This document shows positions 35,327 to 44,051 of a DNA stretch of 64,000 bases, one piece after another (position 1 is the first letter of the stretch; each line of letters opens with the position of its first letter). Both the position numbers and the translations under genes were made by a program. The stretch is from Galbibacter marinus (lineage in GTDB: Bacteria > Bacteroidota > Bacteroidia > Flavobacteriales > Flavobacteriaceae): the NCBI RefSeq assembly GCF_000300875.1, contig NZ_AMSG01000007.1, positions 78,863 to 142,862 of the forward strand. Direction: 5' to 3'. The notes under the pieces are model-generated. The model ran no database searches, was not told where the DNA came from, and was given only the letters and a program-made list of their open reading frames with translations.

Positions 35327-35620
35327 TTATCGTAATTTTTTTCTCATAGCTTCCGAAATGTTTTCGGCATAGACGCCATAGGCATCTACCAAAAGTCCTT
35401 TAATCCCATTTTTTGATGAAATAGCATAAAGCACACTATTATCGTCGGTACTGCTCATACCCTCAAAACGATGCATCTCGTCAACATTAAAATCTTCTGG
35501 GTGTATTTCAATTTTTAGTGAGGCACACTCCAAACATTCTGGTTTTAGGTTAAAATCATATGTATAGCTATTTCCCTGTAAATCGTTTATGGCTTCAGAA
35601 AGTGTATCGTAATTTTTCAT
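35327..35620 (-). CDS. Small conserved protein of unknown function (often mislabelled PRPP synthetase)
   Basis: The 97-residue cytoplasmic protein reads YDTLSEAINDLQ, then FNLKPECLECASLKIEIHPEDF and SVLYAISSKNGIKGLLVDAYG. The CLEC pair could bind metal. Similar small proteins in Bacteroidota carry the name phosphoribosylpyrophosphate synthetase, but no PRPP-binding loop is present. The name may come from linkage to a true prs gene such as the one two genes upstream here. Function unknown. Confidence 0.75.
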   Translation of the reverse strand: MKNYDTLSEAINDLQGNSYTYDFNLKPECLECASLKIEIHPEDFNVDEMHRFEGMSSTDDNSVLYAISSKNGIKGLLVDAYGVYAENISEAMRKKLR

Positions 35621-35626
35621 CTGTCT

Positions 35627-36271
35627 TTATTTATAGTTTATTGTAAAATAGCTGTTATCTGCTTCTGAAAATTTCTGAAAAGTCAATAATCCTTTTTCAT
35701 TTAATTTTTCAATAACAGTATAATTGAATTGCTTGATGCGAATACCCCAGGCATAGGCCTTAATATTTATTTTTGATTTAATAGTGTTTTTGCCAGCTTC
35801 TAATTTTCGATCGTAAATTTTTATGATGCTTTTTGAACCGAAAAAATTCAACAAGCCCGAGTCAAAACTCATTTCCAATTCAATATTTTTCAGATTATCC
35901 AAATTGTATAGTTCTTTAAATTTCTTTGAAGTGGTGTTGATTTCTGTTTTCTTTGATTTTGGATTGGAAAACGGGAAAGCCATTACCACTACACTTGCTT
36001 CATCAGGCTTACAGCGATAGGTTGTGGTGTATTTATCGGTCAATTTTTTGTCTTTATCAAACAATTCCGTAACTACCTCAATTTCATAGTATCCATTTTT
36101 CTTTATTGTTTCACTGGCTTTGAAAGTTTGTTTATTTAAAAAAGAACCATTTTCATCAAAGTTTTCCCGAATAACAACTCTGCCTGAAATCTGCCCAATG
36201 AGCATTTCAGTTTGTCCAGTCATTGTGATGCTGAATAAAGTGATTAGTACTATAAAGCCTTGTTTTCTCAT
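35627..36271 (-). CDS. Exported protein of unknown function
   Basis: The 214-residue protein has a signal peptide (FIVLITLFSITMTGQ) and a beta-rich body with YEIEVVTELFDKDKKLTDKYTTTYRC and LLTFQKFSEADNSYF. The pattern is loosely like DUF3108-type periplasmic proteins, but I cannot assign a family with confidence. The start overlaps the prs stop by 4 bp, so it is translationally coupled. A link with nucleotide metabolism is not obvious. Confidence 0.7.
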   Translation of the reverse strand: MRKQGFIVLITLFSITMTGQTEMLIGQISGRVVIRENFDENGSFLNKQTFKASETIKKNGYYEIEVVTELFDKDKKLTDKYTTTYRCKPDEASVVVMAFPFSNPKSKKTEINTTSKKFKELYNLDNLKNIELEMSFDSGLLNFFGSKSIIKIYDRKLEAGKNTIKSKINIKAYAWGIRIKQFNYTVIEKLNEKGLLTFQKFSEADNSYFTINYK

Positions 36272-37161
36272 ATATGGTGCATTAATTTTTTTACCTCTTT
36301 TGCCATAATATCACTTAAATCTATTCCATTTGAAGAGTGTGGGATGGTATTACAAGTCACTATTTTTTCTACTCCGGAATCCAATAAATCTTGATAGGCG
36401 TTTCCTGAAAAAACGGCGTGAATGCCTACACAAATAGGTGGTTTCATTCCTGCTTTTTTAAGATGTTGTACGGTTTCAATCATTGTTCGGGCTGTGGAAA
36501 TAATATCATCTACCAAAATGGGTGTAGCATCTTTATATATATCCACATCGGGAACAGAGACTTCTACATCACGGTCACCGTGACGCACCTTTTGTAATAC
36601 CGTAAATGGTGCTCCTGCATTTTTGGCGACTTCTGATACCCATTGTTCACTTTCAGAATCAGGTCCGATAAGTACCGGGTTTTCGATATTTTCTTTAATC
36701 CATTCTGAAATTGCGTCGGCAGCGTGAATCACTTTATTTGGAATTTGATACACTTCTCCCAACGAACTAATTCTGTGCAAGTGAGGGTCAACTGTGGTAA
36801 TGCTATCGGCGAAACCAGAAATCAATTTTCCGAAGAAACCGGAAGTCACTCCTTCTCCTTCATTAAATACTTTGTCCTGCCGCATATACGCCAAATAGGG
36901 TGCTACCAAACAGGTACACATAGCTCCTAATGATTTGGCTGTGTGGCTTAAAAAATATAGTGACAACAGTTTTCCGTCCGGTTCGTGCAAGGTGCATACC
37001 AGTACCACACATTTATCTTTAACATCAGACAATATGCGCGTGTATGATTCCCCGTCAGGGAATTTCCTTAATGTGGCTTGACCCACTTCAGCATCCATTT
37101 TTGTAGCCATTAGTTCTGTTAGTTCTTCATTTCCGGGAAGACTGAATAATATTGTTTTCAT
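36268..37161 (-). CDS. prs: Ribose-phosphate pyrophosphokinase (PRPP synthase) homologue
   Basis: The 297-residue protein has the PRPP-synthase features DPHLHRIS, the flexible RQDKVF segment, LIGPDSESEQW and the PRPP-binding loop PILVDDIISTARTM. It makes PRPP from ribose-5-phosphate and ATP. It lacks the full RYARQDR form of housekeeping Prs and is slightly short (normal about 310), so it is likely an accessory, more archaeal-like copy. It lies 10 bp after the AMP-phosphorylase-like gene, suggesting one nucleotide salvage module. Confidence 0.88.
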   Translation of the reverse strand: MKTILFSLPGNEELTELMATKMDAEVGQATLRKFPDGESYTRILSDVKDKCVVLVCTLHEPDGKLLSLYFLSHTAKSLGAMCTCLVAPYLAYMRQDKVFNEGEGVTSGFFGKLISGFADSITTVDPHLHRISSLGEVYQIPNKVIHAADAISEWIKENIENPVLIGPDSESEQWVSEVAKNAGAPFTVLQKVRHGDRDVEVSVPDVDIYKDATPILVDDIISTARTMIETVQHLKKAGMKPPICVGIHAVFSGNAYQDLLDSGVEKIVTCNTIPHSSNGIDLSDIMAKEVKKLMHHI

Positions 37162-37171
37162 AGTATGTTCT

Positions 37172-38674
37172 TTAATTTATAGTTATGATGTCGTTATGGT
37201 TGTTTTCATATTCCAAGGCATAATTAAGTTCACCTTTGGATTCAGCATATATGGTATAAAGCAGTTGGTTCTCTTCGATTTGTTCTCCCAAATGCACATT
37301 TAGAAGAATCCCTGCCGATTTAGATTGTGGTGCTCCAGAAAGCTTGGCCAGTTTTGCAATTTTACGGTTATCAATTCGTTGCAAAACGCCTGACTTTTCA
37401 GCTTTAATTTCAATTTTATAAGGTGCTAAAACTGGTTTTGAAAATTGACCTTGCGCCTTACAAATGGCTACGAATTTTTCATATGCTTTTCCAGATTTGA
37501 GAATTTTATGTGCGGTTTCCTGTCCCTTTCCTTTTTCTACTTTTCCAGAAAGTTCTAATAGTTCAGTAGCTAAAAGCAATGCTCTTTCTGTTAAGTCTTT
37601 AGGTGCATCTTCCTCATTTTTCAAAACTTTTAATATATCTATGGCTTCTAAAGTTGGACCGATACCCCTTCCAACAGGCTGCGTGCCATCCGTAACTACA
37701 ACTTTTACATTCAACCCAACAGCAGTTCCAACGGTTTCCATATGATTTTTTAGTTTTTCTGCCATTTCGGTACTGCGAACCTTGGCGGTTTCTCCCACGG
37801 GAATATCAATGACCACGTGAGTAGAACCAGCTGCTGCCTTTTTAGAGAGTACTGAAGCGATGAGTTGCCCTTCGCTATCAATATCCAAGGCTTTTTCAAT
37901 TTTAATGAGCACATCATCGGCAGGACTTAACTGCGCTGTACCGCCCCAAACAAAACATCCGCCTTCTTTTTCTACTACGGTCTTTATTTCCTCGGAAGAG
38001 AGCGTAACATTGGTCAGTACTTCCATTGTATCTGCTGTGCCTGCTGGCGAAGTGATTGCCCGTGAGGATGTTTTTGGCATAGTAAGCCCATACGCGGCAA
38101 CAATGGCAACTACCAATGGTGTTGTCCTATTGCCAGGCAATCCGCCAATACAATGTTTGTCGACCACGATATCCTTGTTCCAGTTCAGTTGCTTTCCGGA
38201 AGCAATCATTGCTTTCGTTAGGTCGGATATTTCATCAATATCCATTCGGTCGCCAGCACAGGCAGTAATAAATGCTGAAAGGTGGATGTTGGAATAATCG
38301 CCTTCCACGATATCGGTTATGATGTTGTTATAGGCCTTATAATCCAGTTTTTTGTTATAGATTTTTGCCCTGACGTGGCTTAAGGATTCAATAGGCTCTA
38401 AATGGGAAACATATAATGTATCGTTTGGGGAAACATTGAGTTTTTTCGCAGCAGCATCTGATAGTCCGATTTCATTAGGCAACAGAATATCAGAATTCAG
38501 GACATTAAGACTTGCTACGATTGATGTATTTGCATTGGATATTCTTATTCGGGTAAGTACCTCAAACCCTTCTGAAATACAAACGTGGCAATCTTCGCGC
38601 ATATACACTACATTCTCGTTTTGGGTATAGATTCCGAGATGTTTATATTTTAATATGTTTGAGTGTGTGTCCAT
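37172..38674 (-). CDS. deoA: AMP phosphorylase-like enzyme (thymidine phosphorylase superfamily, long archaeal form)
   Basis: The 500-residue protein has an extra N-terminal domain of about 90 residues, as in archaeal AMP phosphorylases, then the phosphate/nucleoside site DKHCIGGLPGNRTT (172-185), KTSSRAITSPAGTADTME (from 201) and SKKAAAGSTHVVIDIPVG. The GNRTT and SSRAITSPAG forms match the AMP phosphorylase type rather than classic DeoA. The archaeal enzyme converts AMP and phosphate to adenine and ribose-1,5-bisphosphate. No R15P isomerase or RuBisCO gene is in the window. The exact substrate (NMP or thymidine) needs assay. Confidence 0.88.
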   Translation of the reverse strand: MDTHSNILKYKHLGIYTQNENVVYMREDCHVCISEGFEVLTRIRISNANTSIVASLNVLNSDILLPNEIGLSDAAAKKLNVSPNDTLYVSHLEPIESLSHVRAKIYNKKLDYKAYNNIITDIVEGDYSNIHLSAFITACAGDRMDIDEISDLTKAMIASGKQLNWNKDIVVDKHCIGGLPGNRTTPLVVAIVAAYGLTMPKTSSRAITSPAGTADTMEVLTNVTLSSEEIKTVVEKEGGCFVWGGTAQLSPADDVLIKIEKALDIDSEGQLIASVLSKKAAAGSTHVVIDIPVGETAKVRSTEMAEKLKNHMETVGTAVGLNVKVVVTDGTQPVGRGIGPTLEAIDILKVLKNEEDAPKDLTERALLLATELLELSGKVEKGKGQETAHKILKSGKAYEKFVAICKAQGQFSKPVLAPYKIEIKAEKSGVLQRIDNRKIAKLAKLSGAPQSKSAGILLNVHLGEQIEENQLLYTIYAESKGELNYALEYENNHNDIITIN

Positions 38675-38695
38675 ATTTTTTTTGATTGTTGTGAT

Positions 38696-40072
38696 TTATT
38701 CTATTTCTTCGATGGTGTATAATTGCGGAATTTCTGCATCCCACCCATAAGTTTCCTTGATGCCTTTTTGCAATGCTTCTGCACTCTCTTTTTCACCGTG
38801 TACAATGAAAATACGTTCGGGTTTGTTTTTTATATTGTCCATCCAGTCCATAAGCTCTGCGTGGTCTGCATGTGCCGAGAGGCCTTGAATTTCGGCTACT
38901 TCCATATTAAACGGCACCCATTTGCCATATACTTTTAGCTCTTTATCGCCTTCCAATAATTTTCTTCCGCGCGTTCCTTCCGCTTGGTACCCAACAAAAA
39001 GCAACGTGTTATTAGGATTTTGCGCTTGGGTTTCAAGATAGTTGAGCATTCTTCCGCCCGTGAGCATTCCACTTCCGGCAATCACAATTTTTGGTTTATT
39101 ATCGGTTCGTAATTCCATAGTCTCGCGATAGCTGCTCACGACAGTAAAGTGTGAACACATTTCGTCACATTCATTCTCGTTCAGCCTATGCCAATCTCTG
39201 GTACGGTGGAAGAGTTCCAAAACACTAGCTCCCATCGGGCTGTCCATTATCATTTGCACTTTGGGAATTTTGTGCTCTTTCAGTAATTTCCAAAAAATAA
39301 GCATCATCAATTGGGCACGTTCTACCGAAAAGCTTGGGATAAACAGGCTGCCACCTCTATTGATGGTGTCATTTACCAATTTTTCAATCAGTGGAAGTGC
39401 TTCCATTTCATCTGGATGAAACCTTCCTCCATAAGTAGATTCTATAAAAAGCACATCTGCTCTTTTTGGTTTCAGGGGTGGATAAAGCAATAAATCACTG
39501 GTTCTTCCAATATCTCCTGAAAAGACAAAACGCTTTCCTTCAACATCCAGCTCGATGAATGTAGCACCAAGAATATGTCCGTTATACTGAAATCGTGCCT
39601 TGATACCATCAAATAACGGAATCCATTGTGCTTGTGGAACGTCTTTAAAATGTGGAATGGTTTTTTCTACATCATTTAAATCGTAAAGTGGTTCAGCAGG
39701 ACTGTGTTTGGAATAGCCCTCTTTATTGGCACGTTCGGCTTCCTGTTCTTGTATTTTGGCACTATCATTCAATATGATTTTTGCGATGTCCAAGGTGGGA
39801 TTGGTGCCGTAAATGGGCCCTTTGAAACCTTGCTTTACCAATCTCGGCAAATATCCTGTATGGTCCATATGGCCGTGGGTAAGCAAAACAGCGTCAATAT
39901 CAGCAACATTAACGGGTGGATACTCCCAGTTTTTAAGGCGTAATTCTTTTAACCCTTGAAAAAGTCCGCAGTCTATGAGTATCTTTTTATCTCCTGTGTC
40001 CACTAAATATTTTGAGCCGGTTACCGTACCTGCTGCACCTAAAAAGTGAATATTTATTTTATTGTTATCCAT
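38696..40072 (-). CDS. Metallo-beta-lactamase/beta-CASP RNA-processing nuclease
   Basis: The 458-residue protein has the MBL zinc motif LTHGHMDHTG (65-73), a beta-CASP insert (LFIPSFSVERAQLMM, PKIVIAGSGMLTGGRML) and the C-terminal RMMBL His motif LSAHADHAELMDW. CPSF73-like proteins of this type are RNA endo- or exonucleases. This is an accessory copy in the stress/metal operon; a role in RNA turnover under stress is inferred. An 84-residue protein gene lies 15 bp upstream. Confidence 0.92.
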   Translation of the reverse strand: MDNNKINIHFLGAAGTVTGSKYLVDTGDKKILIDCGLFQGLKELRLKNWEYPPVNVADIDAVLLTHGHMDHTGYLPRLVKQGFKGPIYGTNPTLDIAKIILNDSAKIQEQEAERANKEGYSKHSPAEPLYDLNDVEKTIPHFKDVPQAQWIPLFDGIKARFQYNGHILGATFIELDVEGKRFVFSGDIGRTSDLLLYPPLKPKRADVLFIESTYGGRFHPDEMEALPLIEKLVNDTINRGGSLFIPSFSVERAQLMMLIFWKLLKEHKIPKVQMIMDSPMGASVLELFHRTRDWHRLNENECDEMCSHFTVVSSYRETMELRTDNKPKIVIAGSGMLTGGRMLNYLETQAQNPNNTLLFVGYQAEGTRGRKLLEGDKELKVYGKWVPFNMEVAEIQGLSAHADHAELMDWMDNIKNKPERIFIVHGEKESAEALQKGIKETYGWDAEIPQLYTIEEIE

Positions 40073-40087
40073 CTTTATAGTATTTAT

Positions 40088-40342
40088 TTAGAGTCCACCA
40101 CAGCAAGAAGGTGTATTTCCTTTATCTTGTTTTGATTTGCTCAATTCCACTATTTCTTTATATAGATTTCGTGAATCCTCTTTAATATAAAGTGCTACCT
40201 TCTTAATAGAGTTAGTTTCTAACTCAACCATATCCAATAGAATTTCTATGGCCTCGTCAAGCAATTTCGGGTCCTCTTCGAGAGCTTCGTAAAACGGCTC
40301 AAAATCTAATTGATTCTGTTGTTGTGAATCTTCTTTTTTCAT
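40088..40342 (-). CDS. Small acidic helical protein ending in CCGGL
   Basis: The 84-residue protein is rich in Glu, Asp and Leu (FEPFYEALEEDPKLLDEAIEILLDMVELE) and ends with SCCGGL. The paired cysteines could bind metal. It has no family that I recognise and lies between the nuclease-fusion gene (39-bp gap) and the beta-CASP gene (15-bp gap), on the same strand. The start and frame look real, because the ORF is compact and correctly spaced. Confidence 0.65.
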   Translation of the reverse strand: MKKEDSQQQNQLDFEPFYEALEEDPKLLDEAIEILLDMVELETNSIKKVALYIKEDSRNLYKEIVELSKSKQDKGNTPSCCGGL

Positions 40343-40381
40343 TTGATTTTTTATTTAGAATTATTGATTGTTGCATTGTTT

Positions 40382-41227
40382 TTATTGATGTACTGAACAT
40401 AATTTTTCTGAATCTTCTAAAATCTTTTTGTGTCTTTTATTATCAATTCCTATTTTTTCCAAGAGCTTCGGGCTTTCGTGAAGCTCTTTGCAGAGTACGA
40501 TGCCTTCATCTAATAATTTTGTTTTTTCAGCTTTGGTAAGTGTTGTTAAAGCGGTTAAGGGATGTAGCCCAGATTTATCTATTCTGTCTTTAAGACCATT
40601 TCCTCTTGGATAATCCCAACTTGTCAACAACAATCCCACGCATGTACCATATTGTACCGCATCACTTGTAAATCGTGTATTTGTATAGACGCCTCCTTTG
40701 TGAAGTTTAGTATCGTGACCTTTTTGGCGTTCCCAATTTTTTTCTACATCTAAAAATCTTGAATTGATGTATAATGGAATCTTCACGTTGCAAACTCGGC
40801 CTTGATCGCTATGGTATTTGCATTCAATCATATAATGATTATTGTCTTTTTGCGCTATCACATCTATTTCGTGTTGAACACAATTACCTTGGACAATAAC
40901 ATCAACTTCTGTATCAAAACCTTCGTGTGCCAATAGTTTGCCTACTAATTTTTCAAATGGAAAACCGGTTGGACCTAGTTCCATTAAAGCTTTTTTGAGC
41001 TTGTACTTTGAGGCACTTACCCTAGATTTTCGTTTTAGCATCTTGAAAGCCAACTGATAGATTTTTTTGGTTGTCATTCCTTCTTCAATCTGCTCTTGTA
41101 CTTTCCGGGCTATATCTTGAATAATATCCTCATCTGCCCGTGAACGCCGCAGGGAGTTGATGAGTTTGTTTACATCAAAGGCTTCGTACTCACCAGAGTA
41201 TTTTTTTATTAAGACTGATTTATTCAT
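40382..41227 (-). CDS. ATP-cone domain fused to an Mrr-like PD-(D/E)xK nuclease
   Basis: Residues 1-88 form an ATP-cone (VLIKKYSGEYEAFDVNKLINSLRRS), the nucleotide-sensing domain of ribonucleotide reductase and NrdR. A restriction-endonuclease-type core follows with VQHEIDVIAQ (Asp122) and MIECKYH (Glu135, Lys137), the D-ExK active site. A C-terminal part (about 215-281) is alpha-helical. It suggests a nuclease whose action responds to adenine nucleotides. It is 2 bp downstream of a universal-stress gene. No methyltransferase partner is near, so a classic restriction system is unlikely. Confidence 0.85.
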   Translation of the reverse strand: MNKSVLIKKYSGEYEAFDVNKLINSLRRSRADEDIIQDIARKVQEQIEEGMTTKKIYQLAFKMLKRKSRVSASKYKLKKALMELGPTGFPFEKLVGKLLAHEGFDTEVDVIVQGNCVQHEIDVIAQKDNNHYMIECKYHSDQGRVCNVKIPLYINSRFLDVEKNWERQKGHDTKLHKGGVYTNTRFTSDAVQYGTCVGLLLTSWDYPRGNGLKDRIDKSGLHPLTALTTLTKAEKTKLLDEGIVLCKELHESPKLLEKIGIDNKRHKKILEDSEKLCSVHQ

Positions 41228-41229
41228 TG

Positions 41230-42060
41230 TTACATTTTAATAGTCATTACTGGTAATTCGGAGTGATTGGTTACACCCTCTGCGATGCTTTTAGAGAATA
41301 AGCTTAAAAAGCCTGTACGTCCGTGAGTACACATTGCGATTAAATCGGCATTTTTATATCGTAAATAATTGTTTATCCCTGTTTCTACGTCTGGTTCGTT
41401 ATATACATTCATTGAGAAGTTATCCAAATCGGGGAATTTTTTCAGGAACTCCTTGATGGGATCCAACCCTTGTTCTATACTGTTAAAATCGGTCTGAGTA
41501 TTGACCCTCAATAAATGGATATGTGCGCCGCATTTTTCAGCAATCGAAATAACTTGCTTAAATGCATCGCTTACATCTTGAAGAAAATCTGAAACAAAAA
41601 CGATATCCTTAAAAGGAAAGGATACTTCTTCATCCTTGACTACAACAACTGGTACATCAGCTTTCCTAACAATTTTTTCTACGTTGCTTCCCATTAACTC
41701 ACGTATACCGCCTCGGGTGCCACTACTTCCCGTAACTATAAAATCGTGATAAAAATGACCCGAATGTTTAAGGATATTTGCCTGACCACCATCAAATTTA
41801 AGAAAAGTCCTGCATTCAAGGCCTTGTCGTTCTGCTTTTTTCTCCAGTTCTCTCAGGTAGGCTTTTGCGATGCCTATTTGCTTTACTGTTTCTGGGTGCT
41901 GTTTTTCTTTTTGTTTATCCAACTTTACCCATTCTACCGGGGTTTTCATCAAATGGAAAAAATGGATTTCGGAATTGTAAAGCTTTGCCATTTCAATTCC
42001 GAGTTCTTCTGCTTTATTGCAATTTTTTGAAAAGTCTGTTGGTACGAGTATGTTTTTCAT
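41230..42060 (-). CDS. Tandem-domain universal stress protein
   Basis: The 276-residue protein has two UspA folds. The first has NILVPTDFSKNCNKAEELGIE and the nucleotide motif TGSSGTRGGIRELMGS. The second has MCTHGRTGFLSLFSKSIAEGV. The GxxG-type ATP-binding loops are kept. Such proteins bind ATP and accumulate under energy or oxidative stress. It is one of two Usp genes in the operon. Confidence 0.93.
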   Translation of the reverse strand: MKNILVPTDFSKNCNKAEELGIEMAKLYNSEIHFFHLMKTPVEWVKLDKQKEKQHPETVKQIGIAKAYLRELEKKAERQGLECRTFLKFDGGQANILKHSGHFYHDFIVTGSSGTRGGIRELMGSNVEKIVRKADVPVVVVKDEEVSFPFKDIVFVSDFLQDVSDAFKQVISIAEKCGAHIHLLRVNTQTDFNSIEQGLDPIKEFLKKFPDLDNFSMNVYNEPDVETGINNYLRYKNADLIAMCTHGRTGFLSLFSKSIAEGVTNHSELPVMTIKM

Positions 42061-42078
42061 AATATTTGTTTTTAACTA

Positions 42079-43074
42079 TTAATTAATGCTAATTTCATTT
42101 CCAGAAGGTTTTTGTTTTTCAAAACAATCCAGATTATATATGGTTGTTTCTGCAATATTGGTCAATGCGGTTTTGGTTAAAAAAGCTTGATGGCTTGTAA
42201 TTAGTACATTGTTGAAAGTCATTAAGCGTGCAATCACATCGTCTTGCAAAATGTCATCGGAATGGTCTTCAAAGAACAATCCTTCTTCTTCCTCATAAAC
42301 ATCCAGTCCTAAATACCCTATTTTTTTAGTTTTCAATCCTTCGATAACTGCCTTGGTGTCCACCAACCCACCACGACTTGTATTGATGAGCATTACTCCA
42401 GATTTCATTAGTGCTATATGCTCTTTATTTATTAAATGTTTTGTTGAAGCTTTTAATGGCACGTGCAGGCTTATTATATCTGCGTGCTTACAGAGCGTCG
42501 CACAATCTGAATAGATTACGCCATATTTATCAATTAGGTCTTTGCTTTCTTCTATATCCTGGGCAAGAATATTGCAGCCGAATCCGTGAAGTATTTTTAC
42601 GAGTACAGACCCTATTTTTCCTGTTCCAATCACGCCAACGGTTTTCCCATTTAGGTCAAAACCAGTGAGACCGTTTAATGAAAAGTTTTGTTCGCGCACT
42701 CTATTGTGGGCTTTAATCAGTCTTCGGTTTAATGCAAGTATCAAAGCCATTGTATGTTCTGCAATGGCATAAGGTGAATAGGCTGGGACACGGGCCACTT
42801 TTATATTCAATTCAGCTGCTTTTTCTAAATCGACGTGATTGAAACCTGCCGAACGTAATGCGATAAATTTTATGCCTAGTTTGTGTAAAATATCCAAAAC
42901 TTCCGAAGAGGCATCGTCACTTGAGAAAAGTGCTATGGCCTTTGAACCTTCTGCCAATAAGGCGGTTTCCTTTGTTAGCCTAAATTCCAGAAAATTCAAT
43001 TGATGTTTTCCTTTATTAGCGTTTTCAATGGAAGGCTTATCGAATTTATGTGTGCTGTATATTGTTGTTTTCAT
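42079..43074 (-). CDS. ldhA: NAD-dependent D-lactate dehydrogenase (2-hydroxyacid dehydrogenase)
   Basis: The 331-residue protein has the D-2-hydroxyacid dehydrogenase signatures FIALRSAGFNHVDL (Arg region), AEHTMALILALNRRL, the Rossmann loop VGVIGTGKIG, and the catalytic His in LITSHQAFLT, with an acidic DVYEEEEGLFFEDHS segment as in LdhA. It reduces pyruvate to D-lactate, regenerating NAD+. Together with PfkA, aldolase and GAPDH in the same operon it closes a fermentative glycolysis. Confidence 0.92.
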   Translation of the reverse strand: MKTTIYSTHKFDKPSIENANKGKHQLNFLEFRLTKETALLAEGSKAIALFSSDDASSEVLDILHKLGIKFIALRSAGFNHVDLEKAAELNIKVARVPAYSPYAIAEHTMALILALNRRLIKAHNRVREQNFSLNGLTGFDLNGKTVGVIGTGKIGSVLVKILHGFGCNILAQDIEESKDLIDKYGVIYSDCATLCKHADIISLHVPLKASTKHLINKEHIALMKSGVMLINTSRGGLVDTKAVIEGLKTKKIGYLGLDVYEEEEGLFFEDHSDDILQDDVIARLMTFNNVLITSHQAFLTKTALTNIAETTIYNLDCFEKQKPSGNEISIN

Positions 43075-43077
43075 AAT

Positions 43078-44049
43078 TTATGTTCCAAATAGTTCTAAAA
43101 GTTCGTGCAATTCTTTATTGACCTGATGTTGCTTGACCACCTCATTAAAAGGGGTTAAGTGCAATTGATTGTTTAAAATCCCGATCATTACATTCTTTTT
43201 ACTTTGTAAAAGCGATTTTACGGCTTCCACCCCAAGCCTTATGCCCAACATTCTATCCAAAGCACAAGGATTTCCACCTCGCTGTATGTGGCCAAGCTTT
43301 GTTATGCGTAAATCGACATTGGGATTGACTTCCTTTATTTTTGAAGAAACAAGTTCGGCACCAATTTCGTCACCTTCAGAAACTACGATTAGAAAAGCAT
43401 CCTCGCTATCGTAATTTTTCACCTTACCCAAAAGGTTAATAAAGTCCGTACCGCTCTCCGGAATTAATATGGCGTCCGCACCAACCATCAATCCAGAATG
43501 AATACCGATGTAACCCGAATCCCTTCCCATTACTTCAACAATGAACACACGGTTATGGGATTCGGCAGTATCCCTTATTTTATCAATATTTTCAATGGTT
43601 GTGTTAACTGCGGAATCAAAACCAAGGGTGTAATCAGTACCCGAAATATCGTTATCAATAGTTCCGGGAATCCCTATGAATGGGATATCGCATATCTCTG
43701 AAAAAGCAAGTAATCCTTTAAATGTACCATCACCACCAATGGCAATTAAAGCGTCTATTTTGTTTACATTTAGAGTTTGCAAGGCTTTTTTTCGACCTTC
43801 CAGTTCGAGAAAACGTTTGCTTCGGGCTGTCTTAAGGATAGTGCCACCCTTTTGGGTCAGTTTTTGTAATTCGTGTGATTTTAATTGAACCAAGTCACCG
43901 TCTATCAATCCTTCATATCCTTTTCGAAAGCCGCTTACGTTTATACCATTTACTTCAGCCGTTTTTGTAATGGCGTACAAGGCTGCATTCATCCCTGGAC
44001 TATCACCTCCAGAGGTAAATACACCTATATGTTTTATAGTACTATCCAT
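43078..44049 (-). CDS. pfkA: ATP-dependent 6-phosphofructokinase
   Basis: The 323-residue protein has GVFTSGGDSPGMNAAL, AIGGDGTFKG (105-108 GGDG) and GIPGTIDNDISGTDYTLGF (128-134 PGTIDND). Gly after the GGD, and the PGT form in place of a PKT, indicate ATP use rather than pyrophosphate. MGRDSGYIG and HIQRGGNPCALDR complete the fructose-6-phosphate site. It is 3 bp downstream of the ldhA stop-start order and 2 bp after the symporter gene, so it is clearly co-transcribed. Confidence 0.95.
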   Translation of the reverse strand: MDSTIKHIGVFTSGGDSPGMNAALYAITKTAEVNGINVSGFRKGYEGLIDGDLVQLKSHELQKLTQKGGTILKTARSKRFLELEGRKKALQTLNVNKIDALIAIGGDGTFKGLLAFSEICDIPFIGIPGTIDNDISGTDYTLGFDSAVNTTIENIDKIRDTAESHNRVFIVEVMGRDSGYIGIHSGLMVGADAILIPESGTDFINLLGKVKNYDSEDAFLIVVSEGDEIGAELVSSKIKEVNPNVDLRITKLGHIQRGGNPCALDRMLGIRLGVEAVKSLLQSKKNVMIGILNNQLHLTPFNEVVKQHQVNKELHELLELFGT

Positions 44050-44051
44050 AG

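Noticed and set aside
35327..35620. Enzyme assignment as PRPP synthetase
   Set aside because: The protein has no PRPP loop and is only 97 residues; a true prs gene is two genes away.
37860..38297. Forward ORF of 145 codons inside the AMP phosphorylase-like gene
   Set aside because: It is antisense to a strongly conserved gene, and its composition follows the complement.
36268..38674. Complete archaeal pentose-bisphosphate pathway with RuBisCO
   Set aside because: No R15P isomerase or RuBisCO gene is in the window.
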